The notes under the pieces: generated by a model | Told to the model about the DNA's origin: nothing | What the model saw: the letters and a program-made list of their open reading frames with translations, nothing else | The model's database searches: none | Position numbers and translations under genes: made by a program | Origin: Metapseudomonas boanensis | Lineage (GTDB): Bacteria > Pseudomonadota > Gammaproteobacteria > Pseudomonadales > Pseudomonadaceae | Direction: 5' to 3' | NCBI RefSeq assembly: GCF_018704125.1 | Contig: NZ_JAGTIS010000001.1 | Coordinates: 744,001-808,000 of the forward strand | Length of the DNA: 64,000 bases | Shown here: positions 48,065 through 56,738 of the stretch, piece after piece | Layout of the letters: each line of letters begins with the position of its first letter | How positions within the stretch are numbered: the stretch's first letter is position 1

Positions 48065-48412
48065 ATGAGTGAAGAACGTGACGACCTGCAGCGTGAATCG
48101 ATCCTGCTGCGCATCGTCTGGATGCTCATTTTCGTCGTCGTCTGGCAGCTTGCCGAAATCGTTCTCGGCGCTGTAGTGCTGCTGCAACTCGGCTACCGCG
48201 TGTTCTACGGAGCACCTAGCGCCAGCTTGCTGGCTTTCGGCGACAGCCTCAGTCAGTACCTGGCGCAGATCGGTCGCTTCGGCACCTTCAACAGTGAAGA
48301 AAAGCCCTGGCCCTTTGCCGATTGGCCCGAAGCCCAGGCTCCGCAAGGAGAGGCTGCATATCAGGTACCGGCAGCGGCCCATCCCGTTCGCGACGAAGAG
48401 CCGAAGCTGTGA
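48065..48412 (+). CDS. DUF4389 membrane protein
   Basis: This 115-residue protein has a helix-turn pattern typical of DUF4389: charged start MSEERDDLQRES, then a long hydrophobic span (about 15-45, RIVWMLIFVVVWQLAEIVLG) continuing to LLQLGYRVFYGAP. A second amphipathic part and a Glu/Pro-rich tail follow. An AAGGAGAAT site lies before the ATG. Its stop overlaps the sixA start, so gpsA, this gene and sixA look co-transcribed. Function is unknown. Confidence 0.8.
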   Translation: MSEERDDLQRESILLRIVWMLIFVVVWQLAEIVLGAVVLLQLGYRVFYGAPSASLLAFGDSLSQYLAQIGRFGTFNSEEKPWPFADWPEAQAPQGEAAYQVPAAAHPVRDEEPKL

Positions 48413-48873
48413 GGCTTTGGCTATTGCGCCACGGCGAGGCGGAGGCTCATGCGTCCACCGATGCCGAGAGGGAGCTGACGCGGCATGGTCGTAAGGATGT
48501 GCTCCACGCAGCAGCGCAGCTGGCTGGCAGGCATCTGGACGCGATCCTTGCCAGCCCGTATGTGCGGGCGCAGCAGACTGCCGAGCTGGTTCGCGAGGCG
48601 TTGGGATTCAGGGGCGCGGTTGGTACCGCGCCTTGGCTCACGCCCGATAGCGACCCGCGCGAAGCCTTGAATTTCCTTGCTGAACGAAGCGAAGGGGACC
48701 TGCTGTTGGTTACTCATAATCCCTTCGTCAGTGAGCTTGCCGGGCTGCTCATCAATGGCCACCGCCAGGAACCGTTACCCATGAGCACGGCCAGCCTGGC
48801 GGAGCTGGAAGGCGATCTGCTGGTGCCTGGCCTGATGTCCTTGCGTGCGGTGCATCACGTCCGTCATCACTGA
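48409..48873 (+). CDS. sixA: Phosphohistidine phosphatase SixA
   Basis: This 154-residue protein of the histidine phosphatase superfamily has the RHG motif near its start (LWLLRHGEAEA, with H8 as nucleophile), ILASPYVRAQQTAEL near 50-64 and VTHNPFVSELAGLL near 100-113. These match SixA, which dephosphorylates phosphohistidine in Hpt domains or phosphotransferase proteins. GTG 48409 overlaps the DUF4389 stop (GTGA) and gives the usual short start. A longer frame from 48322 runs over the previous gene. Confidence 0.9.
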   Translation: MRLWLLRHGEAEAHASTDAERELTRHGRKDVLHAAAQLAGRHLDAILASPYVRAQQTAELVREALGFRGAVGTAPWLTPDSDPREALNFLAERSEGDLLLVTHNPFVSELAGLLINGHRQEPLPMSTASLAELEGDLLVPGLMSLRAVHHVRHH

Positions 48874-48977
48874 CGGGCATGCAACATTTCTTAACTTGCG
48901 CCACCTCCAGACGCGTGGAATAGTCAGCCAAGCAAGTGCTTGGTTGTCCCCACAAAAAGAATAAAGGAGGAGGCCCT

Positions 48978-50645
48978 GTGGCTGATGCAGTCCGTTTGCC
49001 GCTTGAGAAGTTCTTTGAGCGTGAAGCTCGTCATCCGAACAAACGCTACCTGGTCCAGCCCATGGAGGGAGGTCGGCTCGAAGAGCTGACCTGGGCTGAA
49101 GTAGGGGACCAGGCAAGACGCGCCGCCAGTTGGTTGCGCGGACGCGACCTGCCCCAGAGCAGCCGCATCGCGATCATTTCCAAGAACTGTGCTCACTGGA
49201 TCATCGCCGACCTGGCAATCTGGATGGCCGGTCACGTTTCCGTTCCGCTCTACCCCAATCTGACTGCCGATTCGGTGCGCCAGGTGCTGGAACACTCCGA
49301 ATCTGTCCTGGCGTTCGTCGGCAAGCTGGACGATTGGCCGTCCATGGCCGACGGTGTGCCGGCCGGCGTACCCGTCGTGGCGTTGCCGATCCACCCGAAA
49401 AGCGAGTTCAACTACCACTGGAAGGACCTGCAGGCTACTCCGCCGATCCGCGATGACCCCAAGGGTCAGCCCGACCAGCTCGCCACCATCATCTACACCT
49501 CCGGGACCACTGGCACGCCGAAGGGCGTAATGCACAACTTCAGCAACCTGGCCTTTGCCGCCAGCCACGGCGTGGAGCTTTTCAGTACCAGCGAGGATGA
49601 TCGGCTGCTCTCCTACCTGCCGCTATGCCATGTGGCCGAGCGCATGTTCGTCGAGATGGCATCCATCTATGCCGGACAGACGGTGTTCTTCGCCGAAAGC
49701 CTGGAAACCTTCCTCGAGGACCTGCGCCGGGCCCGGCCTACGGCGATCTTCGGCGTGCCGCGGATCTGGACCAAGTTCCAGATGGGGGTCTACGCGAAGA
49801 TGCCGGCGCAGAAGCTCGATCGCCTGCTCAGGTTGCCCATCATCGGACGCATGGTCGGGCGCAAGGTGCTGGCGGGCCTTGGCCTCGATGCCGTGCGCAT
49901 TGCATTGTGCGGCGCCGCTCCAGTTCCCGAGGCGCTGCTCGACTGGTACAAGCGCCTGGGCCTCGACGTGCTGGAGGTCTACGGCATGACCGAGAACTGC
50001 GGCTACTCCCACGTCTGCCGTGCCGGGAAGCAGAAACCCGGCTGGATCGGCCAGAACAGCCCAGGTGTCGACGTGCGCATCAGCGAGGAGGGCGAGGTGC
50101 TGGTACACAGTGGTGCCACCATGCAGGGTTACTACAAGGACCCGGCCAAGACTGCCGAGACCCTGACCGTCGACGGCTACCTGCGCACCGGTGATAAAGG
50201 CGAACAGGACGCCGAGGGCAACCTGCGGCTGACCGGGCGCATCAAGGAAATCTTCAAGACCAGCAAGGGCAAGTATGTCGCGCCGGCCCCCATCGAGAAT
50301 CGCCTGGCGGTGCATCCGCGCATCGAACAGGTGTGCGTCGTCGGCGATGGTTTACCGCAACCCATGGCGCTTTGCGTGCTGTCTGAGGTGGGGCGCCAGG
50401 AGGCTGCCAATAGTGCTCGTCCTGAACTGGAACTCAGCCTTCGGGAGCTGCTCGAGGAGGTCAATGGCGTGCTCGACAAGCACGAGCGCTTGCAGGGGCT
50501 AGTGCTGGTCAAGGAAATCTGGGCCGTGGACAACGGTTTCCTCACTCCGACGCTGAAGATCAAGCGCAATCAGGTGGAAGATGCCTACGGCAAGCGTTTC
50601 CCCGAATGGATCGAGCGCGGCGAGACAGTGCTTTGGCACGAATGA
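48978..50645 (+). CDS. AMP-dependent acyl-CoA synthetase/ligase
   Basis: This 555-residue adenylate-forming enzyme activates a carboxylic acid, probably a fatty acid, to its CoA thioester. The AMP-binding signature is TIIYTSGTTGTPKGVMHN (residues about 171-188). YGMTENCGY near 335 and YLRTGDKGEQDAEGNLRLTGR near 398 complete the set, and the C-terminal domain contains the KGKYVAPAPIE loop. The GTG at 48978 was chosen because AAGGAGGAGG lies just upstream. The following thioesterase gene acts on similar products and is probably co-transcribed. Confidence 0.9.
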   Translation: MADAVRLPLEKFFEREARHPNKRYLVQPMEGGRLEELTWAEVGDQARRAASWLRGRDLPQSSRIAIISKNCAHWIIADLAIWMAGHVSVPLYPNLTADSVRQVLEHSESVLAFVGKLDDWPSMADGVPAGVPVVALPIHPKSEFNYHWKDLQATPPIRDDPKGQPDQLATIIYTSGTTGTPKGVMHNFSNLAFAASHGVELFSTSEDDRLLSYLPLCHVAERMFVEMASIYAGQTVFFAESLETFLEDLRRARPTAIFGVPRIWTKFQMGVYAKMPAQKLDRLLRLPIIGRMVGRKVLAGLGLDAVRIALCGAAPVPEALLDWYKRLGLDVLEVYGMTENCGYSHVCRAGKQKPGWIGQNSPGVDVRISEEGEVLVHSGATMQGYYKDPAKTAETLTVDGYLRTGDKGEQDAEGNLRLTGRIKEIFKTSKGKYVAPAPIENRLAVHPRIEQVCVVGDGLPQPMALCVLSEVGRQEAANSARPELELSLRELLEEVNGVLDKHERLQGLVLVKEIWAVDNGFLTPTLKIKRNQVEDAYGKRFPEWIERGETVLWHE

Positions 50646-50695
50646 GTCCAGCACGCCAGGAGTATCCCCCTCCGGCATCACGACAAGGAGCGAAT

Positions 50696-51139
50696 ATGTG
50701 CTTGTGGAAACGACAGCCTGATCTGAAGCACCTCAACGAAACCCTGAGCAACACCATCGGCGAGCAACTGGATATTCGCTTCGAAGCCTTCGATGATGAG
50801 TCCCTCACGGCCAGCATGGTGGTCGACAGTCGCACCCATCAACCGTACGGCCTTCTGCATGGCGGTGCCTCGGTCGTGCTCGCGGAGACCTTGGGTTCCA
50901 CCGCCAGCTACCTGTGCATCGATACCAGTCGCTTCTACTGCGTTGGCCTGGAGGTGAATGCCAACCACCTGCGCGGATTGCGCAGTGGACGTGTCACCGC
51001 TGTGGCGCGACCGGTTCACCTGGGCCGTACCACCCATGTCTGGGATATCCGCCTCCGCGGCGAAGATGGCAAACCCAGCTGCATATCCCGCCTGACCATG
51101 GCCATCGTGCCGCTTGATGCTGAGCCACCGAGGGGCTGA
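50696..51139 (+). CDS. Hot-dog acyl-CoA thioesterase, PA1618/YdiI-like
   Basis: This 147-residue protein belongs to the 4HBT/hot-dog subfamily of PA1618 and E. coli YdiI. The active-site stretch HQPYGLLHGGASVVLAETLG holds the conserved H-G-G and the catalytic glutamate. LEVNANHLRGLRSGRVTAVAR is the following conserved part. Members hydrolyse aryl- and acyl-CoA thioesters. An AAGGAGCGAAT site lies just before the ATG. It directly follows the acyl-CoA ligase. Confidence 0.92.
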   Translation: MCLWKRQPDLKHLNETLSNTIGEQLDIRFEAFDDESLTASMVVDSRTHQPYGLLHGGASVVLAETLGSTASYLCIDTSRFYCVGLEVNANHLRGLRSGRVTAVARPVHLGRTTHVWDIRLRGEDGKPSCISRLTMAIVPLDAEPPRG

Positions 51140-51175
51140 CAGGGGAGCGAAGCAGGAAGGTCCAGGTGAAACACC

Positions 51176-51215
51176 GCCCGTTCTCCCTCCGGGAGAGGGG
51201 CTGGGGTGTGAGAGC
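51176..51215. repeat. GC-rich dispersed repeat, TCTCCC-TCC-GGGAGA
   Basis: The stem TCTCCC/GGGAGA is followed by GGGGCTGGGGTG. The same type occurs at 56530-56563 and 60607-60634. It is typical of short repeats scattered between genes in pseudomonads. Confidence 0.65.
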
Positions 51216-51310
51216 TCGGGAGGCTGCTAGGACGCCCAAGGGCAGGCCTGCGGTCTGCTTGGCGAATGAGTTGGCTCTGTGTGCATCGAGTGTTGCAAGT
51301 GGCGGCATTT

Positions 51311-51384
51311 CTTGTAGGCGCGAGCTTGCTCGCGAAAGGGTCCGGTTCGCGAGCAGGAACTCGGCGTTCCCCCGCTCCTGCAAG
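51311..51384. repeat. REP-like inverted pair
   Basis: CTTGTAGGCGCGAGCTTGCT plus CGCGAA faces a partly matching reverse unit, TTCGCGAGCAGG ... GCTCCTGCAAG. This is the usual Pseudomonas REP pattern (TGTAGGAGCGAGCTTGCTCGCG-like) arranged as a doublet. Confidence 0.75.
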
Positions 51385-51526
51385 GCTCTCGGCCCGGCCA
51401 TTGATTCCTAGTAACAGCCAACGCAGGCATAGCCAATGAGTTCACCCTTTCAAAGCCCAGCCCCACGTCCCCAACCCTGCAATTTTGTCCAAGATGCTGC
51501 CTTCGCTACGGAGTAGAGTGGCGTCC

Positions 51527-51724
51527 ATGGAACAGATCAGTCACATCCTAAGCAGCTTGCCCGGCGTCCGCCTGATCGACGCCGAGCACCACAGCTTCCG
51601 TTGCCCCCGGCACTTCCATCTGGAATACCACCTGGGACTGTTGGTGCATGGTCGGCAGCGCTATCTGCACCAGGGCGAGAAGTGCCAGGCGGATGCTCGG
51701 TGTTGGTCGCCAGGGAGCTCTTAG
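51527..51724 (+). pseudogene. Truncated AraC-family regulator (N-terminal fragment)
   Basis: From ATG 51527 the frame reads MEQISHILSSLPGVRLIDAE and then HFHLEYHLGLLVHGRQRYLHQG, which looks like the cupin-type sensing domain of an AraC regulator, as at this place in P. aeruginosa. After about residue 55 the similarity stops and a TAG closes the frame at 51724. The DNA-binding domain is gone. A hydrophobic stretch downstream in another frame (CGLVFLLVALAIVTRL, ending at TAG near 51814) could be the tail of a neighbouring lost membrane gene. Confidence 0.7.
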
Positions 51725-51899
51725 GCTGACTAGGTCGGTGCTGCGGCCTGGTATTCCTGCTGGTCGCGCTGGCCATCGTCACCCGGCTGCGGGCACCCGG
51801 AGTTTGGCATTAGCGCCATCATCACTGGCGGTTACGGTCATTGCCGAACTCGTGGGCCTGCCGGAGAATTCCGGCATCTCCTGAAGAGCTGGCATTACG

Positions 51900-52712
51900 A
51901 TGTCGCAATCAATCTTTTTCGCTCATGCCAACGGGTTTCCCTCGGCGACCTACGGCAAGCTATTCGCTGCTCTGGCACCGGACTTCCGTGTCGAGCACCT
52001 GGATCAGCATGGCCACGACCCGCGTTTCCCGGTCAACGACAACTGGGAAAACCTGGTCGACGAACTGATTCACCATCTGGAAGTAATTGACGAGCCCGTT
52101 TGGGGCTTGGGCCACTCCCTCGGCGGCGTGCTGCATTACCACGCCGCCCTGCGCCGTCCAGACCTTTATCGAGGCGTGGTGATGCTCGACTCGCCGGTGC
52201 TGACCCTGGCCGACCGCATTGTCATTCGGGCGGCCAAGCGCTTTGGCTTCATCGACCGGATCACTCCTGCGGGTCGTACCCTTGGACGACGGGAAGAGTT
52301 CGCCGACTTCAGCGAGGCGCGTGACTATTTCGCCGGCAAGGCCTTGTTCCGCCGCTTCGACCCGGAGTGTCTGGACGCCTATGTCCGCCACGGCCTGGCC
52401 CAAGGTGGTAGCGCCTTGCGACTGAAGTTCGACCCGGCGACCGAAATCAGTATCTACCGCAGCGTGCCGCACAGTACGCCTGGGCGGCCGCAGCAGCTCG
52501 AAGTGCCGCTGGCGTTGGTGCGTGGGCGCCACAGCCGCGTGGTGCTGCCGCACCATGCACGGCTCGTGAAGCGGGTACCCAAAGGGGAATACCTGTCGGT
52601 GCCGGGCGGCCATATGTTCCCCCTGGAGCGACCCAAGGAAACGGCCGACCTGCTGAGATCGGTCTTCAATCGTTGGAACGAACGCCATGAAGGCGAACAG
52701 GTGATCGCATGA
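51900..52712 (+). CDS. Alpha/beta hydrolase (first of pair)
   Basis: This 270-residue alpha/beta-fold hydrolase has the nucleophile elbow GLGHSLGGVLHY (serine in G-H-S-L-G) near residue 78. A histidine in the C-terminal GGHMFPLERP completes the triad, and an acidic residue is expected before it. There is no signal peptide, so it is probably cytoplasmic. It overlaps the next hydrolase by ATGA. Substrate is unknown. The synteny with two similar P. aeruginosa hydrolases supports its identity as a real gene. Confidence 0.87.
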   Translation: MSQSIFFAHANGFPSATYGKLFAALAPDFRVEHLDQHGHDPRFPVNDNWENLVDELIHHLEVIDEPVWGLGHSLGGVLHYHAALRRPDLYRGVVMLDSPVLTLADRIVIRAAKRFGFIDRITPAGRTLGRREEFADFSEARDYFAGKALFRRFDPECLDAYVRHGLAQGGSALRLKFDPATEISIYRSVPHSTPGRPQQLEVPLALVRGRHSRVVLPHHARLVKRVPKGEYLSVPGGHMFPLERPKETADLLRSVFNRWNERHEGEQVIA

Positions 52713-53572
52713 GCGCCCACGTCGAAGAGATTCGCCTCAACCTTCCGCATATCGAACTGGCTGCACATCTCTACGGACCTGAAGATGGCCAGCCGGTTAT
52801 CGCCCTGCATGGCTGGCTCGACAATGCAGCCAGCTTTGCTCGCCTGGCCCCGCGCCTACCGGGGCTGCGCATCGTCGCCCTGGATTTCGCCGGTCACGGC
52901 CATTCGGCTCACCGGGCGCCCGGCGCCGGCTACCTGCTCTGGGACTATGCCCTTGACGTTCTGCTGGTGGCCGAGCAACTGGGATGGGACCGTTTTGCTC
53001 TGCTTGGCCACTCCATGGGGGCGATCGTCTCGGTGATGCTGGCGGGCGCCATGCCGGACCGGGTAAGCCGGCTGGCCCTGATCGATGGCCTGATGCCTTA
53101 CACCGGCGAAGCTGACCAGGCGCCCACCAAGCTTGGCGAGGCGCTACTGGCGCAGCTAGCCCTGGCCGCCAAGCGCAAGCCGGTTTATGCCGCGATCGAT
53201 CGTGCTGTCGAAGCGCGCATGAAAGGGGTTGGGGCCGTCAGTCGCGAGGCTGCGGAGCTACTGGCCCAACGCGGGCTGATGCCGGTCGCAGGAGGCTATA
53301 CCTGGCGCACCGACAGCCGCCTGACACTGCCCTCTCCGCTGCGCTTGACTCGCGCCCACGCCCTGGCCTTCGCCCGCAGCCTGAAGTGTCCAGCCCTGCT
53401 GGTGCTGGCTGAGCATGGGCTGCTGCAGACCGAGCCGAAGTTCGTAGAGTTGTTGGATGGTCTGCCCCTGGATGTGCGCAGGTTGCCGGGCAAACACCAC
53501 CTGCACCTCGACGATGAAGCCGGAGCCCAGGCGGTAGCAGACTGTTTCAATCCCTTCTTCGCTGCTCCTTGA
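52709..53572 (+). CDS. Alpha/beta hydrolase (second of pair)
   Basis: This 287-residue alpha/beta hydrolase has the oxyanion-side motif ALHGWLDNAASF (residues about 32-43) and the nucleophile elbow LLGHSMGAIVSV near 98-109. The C-terminal LPGKHHLHLDD carries the catalytic histidine. It follows the first hydrolase with a four-base overlap, although the two are only distantly alike. Such family members act on esters or lactones. The substrate is not known. Confidence 0.88.
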   Translation: MSAHVEEIRLNLPHIELAAHLYGPEDGQPVIALHGWLDNAASFARLAPRLPGLRIVALDFAGHGHSAHRAPGAGYLLWDYALDVLLVAEQLGWDRFALLGHSMGAIVSVMLAGAMPDRVSRLALIDGLMPYTGEADQAPTKLGEALLAQLALAAKRKPVYAAIDRAVEARMKGVGAVSREAAELLAQRGLMPVAGGYTWRTDSRLTLPSPLRLTRAHALAFARSLKCPALLVLAEHGLLQTEPKFVELLDGLPLDVRRLPGKHHLHLDDEAGAQAVADCFNPFFAAP

Positions 53573-53624
53573 CTTGCGCTGACCAACTGGGGACGCTGGC
53601 GGCTTTCGATCAAGGAGAATCGGC

Positions 53625-54287
53625 ATGATCGACCTCTACACCGCCGCTACCCCCAACGGTCACAAGGTTTCGATTGCCCTGGAGGAACTGGGGTTGGCCT
53701 ACCGGGCTCATGCACTGTCCTTCGACAAGAAGGAGCAGAAGCGCCCCGGGTTCCTGCGGATCAACCCCAATGGCCGTATTCCGGCCATCGTCGATCGGGA
53801 CAACGACGACTTCGCCGTGTTCGAGTCCGGCGCCATCCTGATCTACCTTGCCGAGAAGACCGGTCAGCTCATGCCCACGGACGTCAAAGGGCGCTCGCGG
53901 GTCATCCAGTGGCTGATGTTCCAGATGGGTGGGATCGGGCCGATGCAAGGCCAGGCCAACGCCTTCTTCCGCTATTTCCCGGAGAAGATCCAGCCCGCCA
54001 TCGACCGCTACCAGCACGAGACGCGGCGCCTCTACGAGGTGCTCGATGGGCGGCTGGGTGAAGCCGAGTTCCTGGCCGGCGACTACAGCATTGCCGACAT
54101 CGCCACCTTTCCCTGGGTACGCATCCATGATTGGGCCGGCGTGCCGGTCGACGGGCTCGCGCATCTACAGCGCTGGCTCGCCGCAATCGAAGCGCGGCCA
54201 GCCGTGCAGCGGGGACTGGCGGTTCCAAAGCGCCAGGAAAACACCGACAAGATGGTCCAAACTGCTCAATCCATGTTGATTCGCTAA
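53625..54287 (+). CDS. Glutathione S-transferase family protein
   Basis: This 220-residue protein has an N-terminal thioredoxin-like domain (about 1-80) and an all-helical C-terminal domain. The start [21 protein letters not shown], with threonine/asparagine in place of a catalytic cysteine, together with [10 protein letters not shown] and [12 protein letters not shown] resembles YfcG/YghU-type GSTs. These act as disulfide-bond oxidoreductases. An AAGGAGAAT site lies before the ATG. It probably joins the preceding hydrolases and the following DUF4892 gene in one unit. Confidence 0.9.
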   Translation: MIDLYTAATPNGHKVSIALEELGLAYRAHALSFDKKEQKRPGFLRINPNGRIPAIVDRDNDDFAVFESGAILIYLAEKTGQLMPTDVKGRSRVIQWLMFQMGGIGPMQGQANAFFRYFPEKIQPAIDRYQHETRRLYEVLDGRLGEAEFLAGDYSIADIATFPWVRIHDWAGVPVDGLAHLQRWLAAIEARPAVQRGLAVPKRQENTDKMVQTAQSMLIR

Positions 54288-54295
54288 GGATGCGC

Positions 54296-55099
54296 ATGCG
54301 TCTGATGATCCTTGCCGGTGTGTTGCTGGCGGTCGCTGCTCAGGCTGCCGACCTGCCTGACAGCCACGACCTCGCGGCACTTCCGCGCTTCCCCCATGCT
54401 GAGATCGTCGATTTTCGTGATGTACCTGATCAGGAGCGCACCTATCCGCAGGCGTCCATCCGCCGGATCAGCAACCAGTTGCGCATGGAGCGCAAGATCG
54501 AAGTCGAGGGGCGGCAGACGGCCGTGACCTATCGCTTGCCCAGCGACCACAGTTCCACCGAGGCATTCGACCGTGCGCGCAAGGACCTGTTGGCAGGCGG
54601 CGCTGAGCTGCTCTACTGGTGCCAGGGCCGAGACTGCGGCTCCAGCAACCTCTGGGCCAATGCCATCTTTGGCAACTCGAAACTCTACGGACCGGACGAG
54701 CAGCAGGCTTATCTGCTGCTGCGCCTGGCTGAGCCTCAGCAGGACAGCGTGCTGGCGATCTACAGCGTCACCCGTGGCAACCGTCGTGGCTACCTGCATG
54801 CCGAGCAACTGGACGCGGCAAAGCCTCTGGGCGAGTTACTGCCGACCCCTGATACCTTGATGCGTGAACTCAAGAGCAGCGGTATCCTGCGCCTGGCACG
54901 TCTGCCGGCCGAGCCCTCTGAGGCCTGGGCTACGCTGCTGGCACGCTGCCTCAATCTCGACAGCACCTTGCGCGTCAGCCTTGTGGGCGAGGGCGCCGGT
55001 GCCTGGCGCGTGGCGCTGGTAAGCCAGGGTGTCCGTGCTTCACGCCTGGAGTTGGGGGAGGGCGTCGAGCCCGGCCTGCGACTGAACCTCCTACGCTGA
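54296..55099 (+). CDS. DUF4892 exported protein
   Basis: This 267-residue protein has a signal peptide (MRLMILAGVLLAVAAQAADLP) and the DUF4892 pattern. The part ELLYWCQGRDCGSSNLWANAIF near 105-126 with its cysteine pair is characteristic, and the C-terminal half is an OmpA-like fold without a clear peptidoglycan-binding motif. ATG 54296 was chosen because TAAGGA lies just upstream. An ATG at 54290 is too close to it. Function is unknown. Confidence 0.83.
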   Translation: MRLMILAGVLLAVAAQAADLPDSHDLAALPRFPHAEIVDFRDVPDQERTYPQASIRRISNQLRMERKIEVEGRQTAVTYRLPSDHSSTEAFDRARKDLLAGGAELLYWCQGRDCGSSNLWANAIFGNSKLYGPDEQQAYLLLRLAEPQQDSVLAIYSVTRGNRRGYLHAEQLDAAKPLGELLPTPDTLMRELKSSGILRLARLPAEPSEAWATLLARCLNLDSTLRVSLVGEGAGAWRVALVSQGVRASRLELGEGVEPGLRLNLLR

Positions 55100-55208
55100 G
55101 CGCTGGTCTTCAAACCGCCACCACTATCTGGCTCTATGCTTGTGCTTGCCGGCCGTTTCCGATGCGTTGGCTCGCGTTACCTTTTCTGTTCGCCGGAGTA
55201 CTACAGGG

Positions 55209-56291
55209 ATGCTCAATAACGATCGGCTGCTCGTGCAGATACTTCTGCTTGGCTTACTCGGTGCCAGCCTTTGGGTTCTTGCACCCTTCTGGTCAGCATT
55301 GTTCTGGGCTGGCGTGTTGGCGTTCGCCAGTTGGCCGTTGATGCGCGTGCTGAGCGGCCTGCTGAATGGTCGCGAGTCCATGGCTGCAGCGCTGCTCACC
55401 GCTGGGTGGGTCCTGCTGGTGGCTCTGCCGCTGGCATGGCTCGTATCCAATCTGGCCGAGCACATTCGCGATGCGACCGAACTGGTCAAGAGCGTGCAGC
55501 TGCAAGGACTACCCGCTGCGCCGGACTGGCTGCGGCAGATTCCATTGGTGGGCGAGCGACTAGTTCGTCTGTGGCAGACCGTCGATGCCCAAGGCGGCGC
55601 GTTCTTCGCCGGCCTGAAACCCTATATGGGCGAGGCGGGGAACTGGCTCCTAGCGCGCAGTGCCCAGGTTGGCGGTGGCTTGGTGGAGTTGGTGCTGAGC
55701 CTGGTGCTGGTGTTCTTCTTCTATCGCGATGGCCCGCGCATGGCGATGTTTGCAGAGCGAGCCCTGGAGCGATTGATCGGTGATCGCGCCGAGCACTATC
55801 TGGAACTCGTCGCAGGCACTGTGCAGCGTGTTGTGAATGGTGTGATAGGCACTGCTGCCGCCCAAGCGCTGCTGGCGCTGATCGGCTTCTGGATTGCTGG
55901 AATTCCAGGGGCGCTGGTGCTCGGCATCGTCACGTTCGCCTTCAGCCTGATTCCCATGGGGCCACCCCTGGTCTGGGTGCCGGCGACGGCGTGGCTGGTG
56001 TGGCATGGCGATTATGGCTATGCGGTGTTCCTGGGTATCTGGGGCATGTTCGTCATCAGCGGCGTGGACAACGTGCTCAAGCCCTATCTGATCAGCCGTG
56101 GCGGTAACCTGCCGCTGGTGGTGGTGCTGCTTGGTGTGTTCGGGGGCATTCTGGCGTTCGGCTTCATGGGCCTGTTCCTCGGCCCAACCCTGCTGGCTGT
56201 GGCCTATAGCCTGATTTCCGACTGGATAGATCAACCTGTGCCGAAACTTCCGGAGCAGGCCAGCATCGAGGAAGAGCCCCGGCCTTCCTGA
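55209..56291 (+). CDS. AI-2E family transporter (YdiK/PerM-like permease)
   Basis: This 360-residue protein has the AI-2E (UPF0118) layout: two pairs of N-terminal helices (about 8-45 and 60-85), a central soluble stretch with VGERLVRLW, then further helices (about 150-175 and 215-320). LVLVFFFYRDGPRMAMF and YLISRGGNLPLVVVLLGVFGG are conserved in the family. Members export small solutes, quorum signals or ions. GGAG lies 11 bases before the chosen ATG. An earlier start extends the frame without protein-like sequence. Confidence 0.88.
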   Translation: MLNNDRLLVQILLLGLLGASLWVLAPFWSALFWAGVLAFASWPLMRVLSGLLNGRESMAAALLTAGWVLLVALPLAWLVSNLAEHIRDATELVKSVQLQGLPAAPDWLRQIPLVGERLVRLWQTVDAQGGAFFAGLKPYMGEAGNWLLARSAQVGGGLVELVLSLVLVFFFYRDGPRMAMFAERALERLIGDRAEHYLELVAGTVQRVVNGVIGTAAAQALLALIGFWIAGIPGALVLGIVTFAFSLIPMGPPLVWVPATAWLVWHGDYGYAVFLGIWGMFVISGVDNVLKPYLISRGGNLPLVVVLLGVFGGILAFGFMGLFLGPTLLAVAYSLISDWIDQPVPKLPEQASIEEEPRPS

Positions 56292-56310
56292 ACAATGGCC
56301 GGGGGCTTTC
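56275..56310 (+). terminator. Terminator overlapping the permease stop
   Basis: A GC-rich stem, GCCCCGGCC with GGCCGGGGGC around a 12-base loop, with one bulge, followed by a short T-tract. It includes the stop codon of the AI-2E gene. Confidence 0.6.
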
Positions 56311-56529
56311 GGGTCGACAGATTCAATTGGCTGTTACCACCGCTTGAGCCGCGTCGCTAGCTGCTGTCCATGACGTTGCTCGTTGCTGATGGTGGTGCTG
56401 CATCGGTTTGCTTGCAGGAGACGTCCTCCATACTGTAGCCGGACAGCTATCGGCGCGAGGGCTCGCTTGTGCGGGGCTCGGGACCATGTCGGCTTTGTAT
56501 CGGTGTTGGTACAAAGCTTGTGCGGCTTG

Positions 56530-56563
56530 CGCCCCTCACCCCCGGCCCCGCTCCAGAGGGGCG
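56530..56563. repeat. GC-rich dispersed repeat
   Basis: CGCCCCTC and GAGGGGCG form an 8-bp stem around an 18-base C-rich loop. It is related to the repeats at 51176 and 60607. Confidence 0.6.
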
Positions 56564-56628
56564 AGGTCGGATATCACATGGCCCGCCAGGGCACGGAGAG
56601 CTCCCTCTACCTGGGCCACCAGGCCCAC

Positions 56629-56683
56629 TTCTTTACGCATTCTTTATGCCCCACGCCCCCCGTGGGTCTCGTTCCTTTACGCA
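56629..56683 (+). promoter_or_regulatory. Candidate KdpE-binding repeats before kdpF
   Basis: Three copies of a T-rich motif occur: TTCTTTACGCA (56629-56639), TTCTTTATGCC (56640-56650) and TTCCTTTACGCA (56672-56683). The CTTTA cores start at 56631, 56642 and 56675, so they are spaced by 11 and 33 bases, exact helical turns. The E. coli kdp operator also has tandem TTTATA/TTTTTACA-type boxes followed by C-rich sequence. The KdpE assignment is inference. Confidence 0.55.
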
Positions 56684-56738
56684 CCCCTTTCCGACAATGG
56701 CTCCACAGCGGCCCAGACCGCATCAAGGAGCAGAAGCA

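Larger units (their letters stand above)
51140..51526. other. Gene-free region with dispersed repeats
   Basis: A 387-base stretch with no convincing reading frame. It carries a GC-rich dispersed repeat (51176-51215) and a REP-like inverted pair (51311-51384). It leads into a truncated AraC-type frame. The stretch looks like decayed or rearranged DNA. Confidence 0.7.
56292..56738 (+). other. kdp upstream region
   Basis: A 447-base gene-free region. It contains the dispersed repeat with arms CGCCCCTC and GAGGGGCG (56530-56563) and three CTTTACGCA-type repeats (56629-56683). AAGGAG precedes kdpF. Open frames run through it in the kdpF and kdpA frames, but they show no protein-like sequence. Confidence 0.7.
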
